From positions 752,862-816,861 of the forward strand of contig JALIZF010001802.1 in assembly GCA_029948255.1 (NCBI GenBank): a stretch of DNA of 64,000 nucleotides. The letters are read 5' to 3'. This DNA comes from Telmatactis stephensoni. Its lineage: Eukaryota; Cnidaria; Anthozoa; Actiniaria; Isophelliidae. Each line of letters begins with the position of its first letter. The first letter of the stretch is position 1. Below, piece after piece: positions 1 through 11,400 of the stretch. The notes beneath the pieces were generated by a model. That model was not told the DNA's origin. It ran no database searches and saw nothing but the letters and a program-made list of their open reading frames with translations. The position numbers and the translations under genes are program-made.

Positions 1-425
1 CAGTGCGTAACACCCCTTGTGAAATTCGTCTCACATTGGCAATTGACACAAGTTTCAGATAAAAGTTTCAGCATGTAACAGCACCTTAAGACAATCTGGT
101 TGGCTTTAAAGGTCATTAATTATTCATGAGTTTGAGAATTACATCTCAATTATGATTTTTAAATAACACTGCGAGGGAGTAGGCGATGCTTCTGAAATCC
201 CCAAAAGCAATAAGTGCCATGTCACTTCAACAAGTAAATACAGAGCCCCTTGGTGTCTGCTTCAAAGACAATGAAATGTACACTGACCTTCAATGGGGTG
301 CAAAACCTATTGAGACACTGCCCCCATTTTGGTCGTAATTAGCCACCCTTGTTTCAGACTCTCCCTTCCAACCTTGACTATACCTAAAGTTAAGCCCAGT
401 TTGTAGACTGTATTGTACATGTACA

Positions 426-998
426 GTTGACTCTCTTGTAAGCAACCACTGTTGGGATAGATGAAAGTGGTCACTTATGAGAAATGATCGCTAACCAGAA
501 CCCAACACAGGAAGCCCAAACCACAATAATATGTAACACATCCAGATACATGTCGATGGAGAATGCATTGTTTTGTTGAGACAAAAAAACATCAATACCT
601 TGACTACAGAAACAAGTAAAGAAACTTGATTACTTCTCAGAAGCGATGGACATATAGTACTGTTGTACTGTTTGCTATAGTTGAAAAGTTTAACCAGAAA
701 TGGATACATCTACACAATTCATGTTATCTTTCAGAAAAACTTTTAACAGTTGTATTTATTGTAAGGATCTGTCATCATTATTCGGCTAACTGTGGGGGTG
801 GTTGCTTACAAGAGAGGAAACACATGAAAAGTTCCAAATCTTGAACCTCAAAGGTGGTCTCGGTTGCTTACAAGAGCGGTCACTTACGAGAAGAGATTTA
901 TTATGAGTTCATACTGATAGGAACAAAATTGAAAGGGTGATCGCGTACAGGAGATGCTTGCTTATGAGAGTGGTCTTTCCAAGACTGTATTAGGCTTA
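426..998. repeat. Dispersed repeat with CTCTTGTAAGCAACCAC motif
   Basis: CTCTTGTAAGCAACCAC at 433 and its complement GTTGCTTACAAGAG at 801 and 862, with GGTCACTTAYGAGAA at 468 and 879. The motif belongs to a repeat I recall from marine invertebrate genomes. Region 1-425 shows nothing supportable. Confidence 0.55.
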
Positions 999-1373
999 AT
1001 GACATTCAGGTGGACTTGAAAGTAGCCCAGAGTTTTCACATCTTTTAAAGAGTCTAAATCATGTAGTCTTATTTGAAACTTGAATTTTGTTTTCCAGATT
1101 ACAAGAGGCTTGTGTTGTTAACAACCATTTACAACCTTGTTTGCACAAAGTCAATGAACTACTACACATGTGAGAAGAACAAACAAAATCATCAATATTG
1201 ATAGTTAGGTATTATCCAAGGTATTTGGCTCTGTATATTTAGGTAGAAATATTTTGAAATTTCAAACAATATTTTTGTATATTTCTATACAATTTGATTC
1301 AAATCATTCATTGTAAGATATTGCTACCTCTTATTAGAGGTCTTTTGGTCTTAAAGACTAGGTAATCCATTGT

Positions 1374-1634
1374 TTATTGCCTCAAAGGTACTTCAGTTTG
1401 TACTTTTAGGTCTATTTTTGCAATAAAATATTTATCTGTGATGTGTGAGATGTTTGCTTGTGTATAGATGGTCTCCTCTGGAACTTCAAAATCAGAATGT
1501 TTTGAGACCGTGATTTGGTGAAAGGCTGTAATATCTTTGGCAACCACAAATCGAACAAAGCTTTCAAGCAGTTCCTCAAATAAGCAGAGTTTTTCACCAC
1601 TATTTGAGTGTCTGAGCTGAGATAGATTCCCCAT
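1374..1634 (-). CDS. Doubtful 86-codon ORF downstream of TMTC
   Basis: An 86-residue open frame (starts MGNLSQLRHSNSGEK, ends EVPLRQ) with fairly protein-like composition. Its TAA overlaps an AATAAA (1373-1378 on the complement), which would suit a last exon. A possible acceptor (AACAGTAG) precedes the ATG. No family is recognised, there is no upstream exon, and chance is a real alternative. Confidence 0.2.
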   Translation of the reverse strand: MGNLSQLRHSNSGEKLCLFEELLESFVRFVVAKDITAFHQITVSKHSDFEVPEETIYTQANISHITDKYFIAKIDLKVQTEVPLRQ

Positions 1635-1843
1635 AGCCTACTGTTCTATTCCCACACTTTTGTCTGACACAGTATGTTATTAAAATGGTGGTAAATCACA
1701 ATACAACTACCAGAATTAAGTTACAAACTCTTACTGACTTTTATTCCTTCAAGGACGAATGGTAGTTGCACTGACATGATGCCAGCAGCTATGCTGGTCC
1801 TGGTGCGTTTAAACTCATTTCATCAGCATAGATTTTTACCGTG

Positions 1844-1900
1844 ACTCGGTCCATACTGTCAAGACCTCGCTGCACTCGGTCTGTACTGTCAAGACCTTGG
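1844..1900. repeat. 30-bp direct repeat
   Basis: ACTCGGTCYRTACTGTCAAG occurs at 1844 and 1874. Confidence 0.75.
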
Positions 1901-2162
1901 TCTGATATTTTCCCATACAGACCTTGCGCTCAGTTAATAACCCTTTAGTATAAAGTAGATTTTGTACTTTTTCACAGGTGAAGTGCGATCATTCTAATAA
2001 CATAATATTATTGTATATCACATCAAAATGAGTTTTTTGATGACCAAGAGATCTGAAATATGTTCTGGTCTATGGTCATTTATGGAAAGCCAGCCTCCTC
2101 AAGTGTGATCACTGTACCAAAATTAATTGCTTTTAAATGTTTTGATCAGGCAGATAGAGGGA

Positions 2163-2281
2163 TTTCATGGCAGCCATGTTTGTGGTCAAAATGATAAAGC
2201 CTTTTTCCCCAAGAGAAATGAAATATTTTCTAATTCAAAAACTTTCTATTGTACTTGCCCACAAACACGGCTGCCATGAAA
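2163..2281. repeat. 23-bp inverted repeat
   Basis: TTTCATGGCAGCCATGTTTG (2163) and CAAACACGGCTGCCATGAAA (to 2281), one mismatch; about 119 bp in all. Confidence 0.82.
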
Positions 2282-2483
2282 TGAGAACCATTGTCAAGAG
2301 TTCAGACGGCAATGCTGACACATTCTGTGGTGCGTGTTTGGTTGGTTTTTCTCTTTTTGGTTTTGAACTTTTTTGAAATATCTTATCAAGTTTGAACAAT
2401 TAAAAATGTTGCAAGCAGGTTTGCATTGTCTTTACACTTATTTGAACATTTGTAGTGTCAAATCCATCTTAATCTGTAGTATC

Positions 2484-5400
2484 TTAGTTTACCCTCCCTA
2501 CCCCCATGTTTCCATGAAACTCATTCCTTATTTTAATGTTGAGTTTTTCCAAAGCCTCTTTTGCCTTGGTGTGATTGGGCTGCTGTTGAAGAATTAGTTT
2601 AAACAACTTTTTAGCATCTTGTAACTTTCCTTCAATCTCTATGGACTTTCCAACCAAGTATTCTGCCTCGACATTGTACTTATCATGCTGTAGTACATAG
2701 AACAACTCATTCTTTGCAGCTACTATTTCACCCTACAAACAAGTATCAGTCAATCAATATAGATGGTCTAGATCTTATCCTTGACCATTGCTCCTGCCTT
2801 GGGTATCTTAGGATGTGAAGTCATTGTCGGGGAAAAATTCATAAATGCTACTGCCAGGGGGATACTTCTCAAAAATTTGGGTTGGGTTTAAACGCCAGAA
2901 AATGTGACTTTTTTCGTGCCCTATTTCAGACCAAAAGTGTGGTTTTCTCATAATAATATACATGAAAACATTTCTCGATGCCGATTGGCTAAGAGCAGTG
3001 CTGTTTCAAGGAAATTTCGTGCAGAAAAAGGGAAATTCATTGCAGATAAAGGAAATTTAGCGCAAATTTGAGTTTTCAAAAACAGCGACTAAATCAAAAT
3101 TTTCTTAGTTCTGCTCTTGTTCACATTAACTAGCATCGAAACTGTTCATATTCTAATCACAAAGGAACGATTTTGATGGGACAAAAGGCGAAAAAGTTGA
3201 AGATGTGTTTTTGAATGAAACTTTACTTGAAATGTGGGCGCTCTTAAGTTACACCCTTACCTAAGGAACAAGATTGATTCTATTAAAAAAGAGCAGAATT
3301 TGCGCCCTAGACCACGCCCTTATTAGAGCCCAGGGAATATCGTGCATATGAATCGAAAATGTGATTTTACAGCATTCGTTATCTGATTGGTTAAAGACCA
3401 TTGTCAATAAGAGTTCAGACGTGGTGAAGTGTTAATTTCGTTGCACTCGCTCGTTCACTTGCCCCATTTGACGAGGATTTTTCAACTTTACCCGACAGAT
3501 AATTGTAAACAACAAAGGGACTTGGTAAAGTGGGAATCGGTATGATGAGAGACGAAGACGGGCATTACGTGAGGTGATGGGCCGCTTGCGCACGCTGGAA
3601 ATTTTACCATTGTCTTCCCGCACGAGCTGAATTAGTAGTTCCACTGAAGAAACAGAAAACGCGCGCTTCGTGCTGTGTGCATATTTAGAGTTCACAGTAT
3701 ACACCTATTTCAAAAATGGTTGTCACCGCTAAGAGCGATAGGCGATAGGTAATAGGTCATTCCAAGACCGCAAAGCACTATTGATTTCTTAATTAAGCCA
3801 TCCTAAGTATTTCTTTACACCCTTCCATCAAATATTTGGCTATTCATATGTAAATCAATTAGAAATCAATAGTGCTTTGCGGTCTTGGAATGACCTATTA
3901 CCTATTGCCTATCGCTCTTAGCGGTGACAACCTTTTTTGAAATAGGTGTATACGCGTCCTTCGGCCAATGAGAGCGCACGTTATATGACGGTTATTTTAT
4001 CATCAAGTTCTAGAAATATCTCAAATGTGGGGTAACGTACGTCAATTTTGGCTGCCGACGGTGCCGAGTACTCGTGTCGAGTCATAGACTTTTATGGTCT
4101 CCTGAACAGAGCCGCTTCCCCTATATATTAGAGCCTCTTTCATTATTTTTGCCATATAGCTATGACCATATCGTAGGTTTAACACTGTGAAATCTGCTCT
4201 CAAACACCATTGTGTTTTTCTGCATTGTGTTTTTCTGATAAACGAACAATATATTTTTACAACTAATCAACTCAGTTTTGCTTACTCGTTTCAAAAGCAC
4301 TTTAGCAAACAATAATCTCGCTTGTACATCAGTTTTATCGTGACGTAGGCCCATTATTAGATATTCTTCTGCCTGTAGGACAAGAAAAGCTGTATGAGTA
4401 TCTCCCGATACCACGCAATGGTGTTGAAATGATATAACAATTTTTATCATATGACAACCAGTGCATGGTATACTGGCGGATAGCAACATCGTAAAATCCA
4501 TATCAACACTGCTTCCAGTGGCCAGTCGTGATATCAATGATATCTTCACATGTGAAGATATCGCTCTTCGACCAATCACGAGCCAACATTTTCCCGCTTC
4601 TCAAGGCTTTCGGTTCAGGACCCGTTGGCATTTTTATTCAGTGTTTACTTCACTAAACTTCGGCCAAATCCCGAAGATTTGGCCGAAGTTTAGTGAAGTA
4701 AACACTGAATAAAAATGCTATTTATTTTATGAAATATTGAAGCTTAAACAAAGAATGATAGTTCATTTGATTTTGCTTAATTAATTATGGTGCTACAGCT
4801 CAGTACGTAAGAAGTAGTACGGCTAAAACTGAAACTGAAGCTGAGCACTGTTTTTTCAGTACTTAGCACCATACCTAAGAAAAAATGGTAACCCATCCAG
4901 TTGATTTTTCATGGACACACAGGAAGCCCAACGGCTGTACGTCCGTCCGTAGGTCGTACATACATACGCGTCCGTCCGTACATACATACGTCCGTCCGTG
5001 TACATCGCGATGCTGATTGGCTGATTAATTTTTGGTGCCAACATGACGCGCGCGACAAGTTGCACGATTTTGTTGCTCGTATTACCGGACCTTAACCTAT
5101 ACAATGTTTCGCATTGCCAGACTAGCTGCAGAAAACTGAATTGGACCACGTAACAGCGCCTTTATCTTCAAACTTTTACAGCTATACCTGCACATTTGAC
5201 CATTGAGCAGAATTCAACAATTAATATGTATTCCTGTTTTTGGTAATTTAGCGCAATCTGAAGACAAAAACTGATATCGAGTTGATACAGCTTTGGCACA
5301 GTTCTTACCGTTGCTAGGGCGTTCACTGAATCCTTGTCCGCAAGCTCATCGTTCATTGGTTCAAGCAGTATCCTAGCAACCGCAAAGTAGGCTTTTGCAT

Positions 5401-8400
5401 TGGATGGCAGTAAGGCAATGCTCTGTAAGTAGTTCTTTGTCGCTTCCTGACAATAAAAAGTACATCTTTAGTATAAATGAATGAATGACAAAAAACTGGG
5501 AAAGTTCATGAGTTACAGCAGGGACGTCAATATGGCCATTTATACTAGCGAGAATAAGACGTGTCGTAACTTAGACGTGGTGTACACGTCTCTTTAATTA
5601 TGTCCTAGGATGCGAACAAAATAAGAACAGCGCAGAACGCTGTTCTTCGCTAAACTGTGTCTGAGGGCCTGTTTACATGGAGATAGAGTCACCCTACTAG
5701 TAGGGTCACCCTCCTCTATTGTTTTTCGAGGTTGTGTTTACATGTCAGGTAGGGTCACCCTAGGGGTAGGGTTACCCTCCTTGGAGGGCCAGCTTTTTGT
5801 TTACTTAAGCCATGTAAACGCTCAAGGTAGGGTGACCCTAGGGGGAGGGCTATCTCGAATTACATCAATTGACGGCCTTGATAATGTCTTTGAGCTATTA
5901 GCATCGATAATAATAGGCCACAGCACTGAAAAAGCGCAGCCAAGGATGCTAACGAGAGAAAAACTGATTGTAGTTACTTTAGTCAAGGCGGGTACCTCGC
6001 ATGGGACTTCGTGTCCCGTTTGTACCCACCTCTTGGACAGTGCCTTTGTTTTGTTGTTTCTACTTTCTTGTATTTTAGTTATGGTTTGTCCAATAAAGTT
6101 GTGAAAACAAAAGAGAACGCTTTCCCGCCATTTTGTTGTTTACAAAGCTTAGTGACCGAGCCATGACGCTAGCCTTACCCCCGGGGTGACCCTATCTCCA
6201 TGTAAACAGGCCCTTAGACTAAGGGCCCGTTGGCATGAAAGAGGGTGCCCCTATGTGTAGTAGGGATAACACTTTTGTTTTGTGTCTTCTAGGGAAAAGA
6301 AAACAAAGAGTTATCCCTACTACATAGGGGCTCCCTCTCTCATGTGAACGCAGAGCCCTAAAAGTGTCGTTTACACGAAAAGGTTTGCGTTTAAGCAATA
6401 TAAAACGCACGCGCATGTCTCTGTACTGTGATATAAACACGATGGAAGATGTAGAGCAAGAGAAAAGCAAGCTTAGGAACACGAGGCGTAGCCGAGTGTT
6501 TCTCTTGCTTTTCGATTGCTCTACATCTTCCATCGTGTTTATATCACAGTACAGAGACATAAGCGATCGTTTTATATTGCTTTTATAAAATATTTTCGAC
6601 GTTTTTTGAGCGAGCCATGTCTCTGTCCTCTGATATATACATGGTAGCCAGCCAATCAGCGCGCGCGTCATATCTGAAATATTTTATAATTTATCTTATT
6701 ATGTCGCATCTAAGATAAGACACGTCTTATTTTCGTTTCAGTGATCCCATTGTCACATCCTTGCATGTAACTATTGGCTAAGAGTTGGTTGATAAAGGTC
6801 TGCATGGAAACGCATGTCAATTTTCTTGCAACGTTGCGCACCATACCTAGTAGTTCTGGCGCTGTGTGTCTAGAACAGAACCAGAACAGTTATTCCATTT
6901 TGTAAGCAAAAATTACATCGTCGCACCTCAAGGTGGTTTGCGCTCTGTTAATTTGTCGGAAACACTTCAAATACTTCCAAAAACCATATCTTGTATTGTA
7001 AACCATATCTTGTGTTGTTCGCAACGTTACAGCTGCGCGCCTTGCTTACCTTCGGTTTTCCAAGCACTTCCAATACAGAACCAAGATTATGGTACAGCGA
7101 TGGGTCATCGGGACGTAAACGTAAGGCCTTTTTATACCGGTATTCTGCTTCATGATAGCGCTGTGTAATGCGTAGTAGGTTAGCCATATTGGTGTTGGCA
7201 TTAGCACTGTCAGGGTTTATGGATAACGCTTTCAGATAGCATTTCTCTGCTTCTTGTGCTCGGTCTGTGAAAGCATTCAAAATAGTTTAGTACTCGTTAT
7301 ACATTAAACGGTTTTGAAACTTTTGAACTGAATCGAAGGCATTTCACGCAAAACGCTAAATTTTACTGGAAAGCTACGATAAAACGCTTATATTTGCGTC
7401 ATGTTTTCAAAAGCGTCCGTTTTATGTGCCAACAATAAAAAACGTAGGACTGGCTGACGGACAATAAAAAACGTAGGACTGGCTGACAGGCAATAAAAAA
7501 CGTAGGACTGGCTGACGGACAATAAAAAACGTAGGACTGGCTGACAGGCAATAAAAAACGTAGGACTGGCTGACGGACAATAAAAAACGTAGGACTGGCT
7601 GACGGACAATAAAAAACGTAGGACTGACTGACGGACAATAAAAAACGTAGGACTGGCTGACGGACAATAAAAAACGTAGGACTGGCTGACAGGCAATAAA
7701 AAACGTAGGACTGGCTGACGGACAATAAAAAACGTAGGACTGGCTGACGGACAATAAAAAACGTAGGGCTGGCTGACGGACAATAAAAAACGTAGGACTG
7801 GCTGACGGACAATAAAAAACGTAGGACTGACTGACGGACAATAAAAAACGTAGGACTGGCTGACAGGCAATAAAAAACGTAGGGCTGGCTGACGGACAAT
7901 AAAAAACGTAGGACTGGCTGACGGACAATAAAAAACGTAGGGCTGGCTGACGGGGTCCGTTTTCAAATGTCTCCACTTTCAAGAGAACTTACAAATTAAT
8001 TAATAAATCGTTGACGATGAAAAGGCACATATGAACGCAGGCCCAAAACCCCAGAATGTAGGCGTCTTTAGACGAAAATATACCCCAGGAGAACGCATTG
8101 GGGTGAACGGACCCTACCCCGCCTAGCGCTAATTTATGAACAGTTTAGTAAATGTATTTTCGATCGAGTGGATTAGGTAGAAAGCAGTCTGACAGTACTA
8201 ACTCGTGTTAATAAGGACGAGTCCCAGGTTTACCCAGGCCAACGTGTAGTGAGGTCGAAGTCGTAAGGCTTCACGATAATGTGTCTCACATGAACGGTAT
8301 CCCTGCAACACAGAAAGAACACACATTGATTGCATGGCAATGACACAACGGTTCGGTTATAATGCTAGTTGTATACTAATGACAGCTAGAAATAGACCGG

Positions 8401-11400
8401 TAATTTAGACTTCATTTAGGAGTCTATCGAGGGAATTTCGTGACGGACAAAACATATAGAACACCACTAGTCAGGATGTGACCACGTTAAGTTCATGAAA
8501 ATCTTCTGTTTGACCCATTGTATTCCTACCTTCTTTGCTAGATAATTTCCCATACATAAGTGGATCTTAGCGTTAGCAGGATTATGTGTAATACCAGCAT
8601 ATGCTAGAGTGCCATTATTTTGCCATTCAGCGTTACGATCAATAGTTTTTACCGCCAACAAGGCTAACAAGCAGTAAAACACTGCACGGCCTTTGACAGA
8701 TAGATGTAGTGATGGAAACAAGCTGTTACTTTGTTCTTCCTTATTGTGGTCCTCCTGAAAAGGGAAAACATAAAATTACTTCTTGCATTCTACTAACTTT
8801 TCACTAGTCTTTTCCTTTCCAAGATGTAGTCAATCGAACCATATACGGCACTGACTCAACTTGGAAAGAACTTTCCTCAATCGTACCTCATTTGATTCTG
8901 TTGAGTTCTGTTGTGTTGCTTCAAACACGGAATGTATACCAATAGCTGCTAGAATACAGAAACCCATACTGGGAATGTACAAGATACGCTCTGCAATCAC
9001 AAAACCAACAGGAAAAAACAGGTTTGAAGCAGGCATGAACGGAATGATTACCATGGCGACAGCCTGCAGTGTAGACCGACCAAGCAGTATATTAGGAGAC
9101 AGCTGAATCGACTGAAAAATAAATTAATGACTAACAATTATGGCATGCCGTTTGTTTTAGTACTTCTGTCACAGAATGTAAAACTTGTTGTCATTTAAAT
9201 AAAACCTTAGCCTGTGAACAGGCTTCTTTGCAGAAACATAAAACTTGTTGTCATTTATAAAACTTGTTTCCGAAAATATAAAACTTGTCATTTATAAAAC
9301 TTGTTTCCGAAAATATAAAACTTCTTTTAATACATATAAAACTTGTTTCCAAAAATGTAAAACTTCTTTTCATATATAAAACCGGCTGTTTTAGAAAATA
9401 TAAAACTTTTTATGTTTCTGCAAAGAATTTTTATTTAAATGACAACAAGTTTTATATTCTGTGACAGAAGTATTTTGAAACAAACGGCATGCCATAAACA
9501 ATGATCAGCCCCATTGGTAACAAGTATGACAGCAATTGCAATAGAAATGATCCATTTCTCGTAACAGGACAACAAGAGACCAAGGGGTGGCTTACGGGAG
9601 AGTTGAATGTGATAGGTACACATGTCCATATGTAACTATAGCAACAAGGTATAAAACCCTGCAGATTGAGAATACTGAATACGCGATGCAAATTTTCTTA
9701 AAACATATCACGCAACACAAGTTGTACACTACTGCAGAAGCTGAACACGTTGAAGAAACTGATATGTGCAGATTTGAGCTTGGTCGCGCGCAATGCATGA
9801 CAGTAGACCAATTAAGGTACAACTCTGCGTTACGCACAGCGACGTTGCAGACAACAGTTAGGAAAAGTTACATCTAAGAAAAGCGCAACGCCTATTGTGT
9901 TTTAATGATCAAAACCATGCATAGACGCATCGATTATGTAATGGCGAACCCATACCTGACGTTGAGGATGGTGTTTGATTGATTTCAGATTGTTTTCCCT
10001 GACGTGGTTTTTGTTGAAGTCTTTTGTTTGTGCGCTTCCATTTACCTCAACCTCGTGTGTTGCAGTGGGCGTGGCACTACACGTGTACAATCTAAGAGCT
10101 TTTAAACGAAAAATATATAACAAGAAAGGTGAAAAGTGTGTGGAGATGATGAAAGGTGTGTGAAAGATGCAGCGTTAGGAGAGAAAACCCAGCGACTGAA
10201 CTTTTCAAGCAGTAAATCGGTCATTCTTTCTAGTCTACGATCTCATTTCTTCACTAATATTACTTAATGACAGTGCTTGTTGTTAAGTTGGTTCTGAGAT
10301 AAAAGCACGTTGCGTATACATGCTTATGATCATGCCGAGAGCAAGGTCCCACTTTCCCACTCCGCCGTGAAACAATTATTAATTGATCATGCGCGTACGT
10401 AATCCGAGCAGAGCGATCTCGTACCCAGAGCCTGCGTTCCTCTTGGTCAACGACCGAGAAACGAGGCTAGGCTCTGGCCAATACAGTTATTTGGAGCACT
10501 CTGATTGGTTGACAGAACAATAGAAGGAGCGTTTGAATTTTACATTCTTCGCATATTTTGAGAATCGAGATTTCCCGGAATTATCCTAAATTATTACTTC
10601 CAGATCGATTTTCGATAAGTAAAATTGTTCAGGGTAGCCTGAACCATTGTTAGAATATAAAAAGATTGTCAGACTACTTCATGTCGAGAGGATGTGAGCA
10701 AGCGATAAGATTTAGTGCAGTTTTAATAGGAGATTTGTGGCCCGTTGGTCGTTGAAGGTCGTGCTTCGAAGAGGGCCGTTGGACTATCGATTCAAATTCA
10801 CTGTACAGGCTTCAAAACGTGAAATAAATCACACAAATGACTCACATAAATATCATTCTTTACCTCTGCGTATATTTCTAAATACGGTGCATAAAAATAA
10901 GCTCTCGATCAGCAATTTTCTGTCACAGATTGAGCTTGACATGCGCAGTTAAGCCAAGTCCGCAAATAGCGGACTAAAAATTTGTGTTGGCCAGAGCCTC
11001 TCGTTTCTCGGTCGCTGACCAAGAGGAACGCAGGCTCTGGGTGCGAGATTGAGCGTAGCTTTCAAGCCGAAACATGCATTGAAAACAAAATTGCGATGCG
11101 TTGAAACGATGAAGAACACCGTTGTCTTTAAGGATAATAATACGAACAGAACTGTTCATTGTATATCACTCAATTTTGCACCATGTGCTGAGTGATATTG
11201 TAGAGCTCCAGAGGTGTAAATAAACCAATCTATGTAGAAGGTTGCATTACATATGTAACGTACCTTTCCATATCATGACAACGACAAACGTCACGAAACA
11301 CATCGATGCAACGTTACGGTGATCTAACCAAGATTCTATTCTGGCAATGCTATCCATTGACCAGTCATAGCACAGAACATTAGGGCAAAATAACAACCAG

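Noticed and set aside
4160..4579. 139-codon minus ORF as a separate gene
   Set aside because: Only its middle (4372-4286) is real, as TMTC exon 10; the ends are intron read-through.
6219..6671. 150-codon minus ORF and its plus-strand partner
   Set aside because: Span two adjacent MITEs and the hairpin of one of them; the same peptide recurs at 63447-63690 for the same reason.
7433..7953. CRISPR array
   Set aside because: Units are contiguous 29-mers with no unique spacers, and the genome is eukaryotic.
7388..7982. Three overlapping minus-strand ORFs of 166-192 codons as proteins
   Set aside because: They are translations of the 29-bp satellite in three frames; identical repeat peptides in each frame show there is no coding selection.
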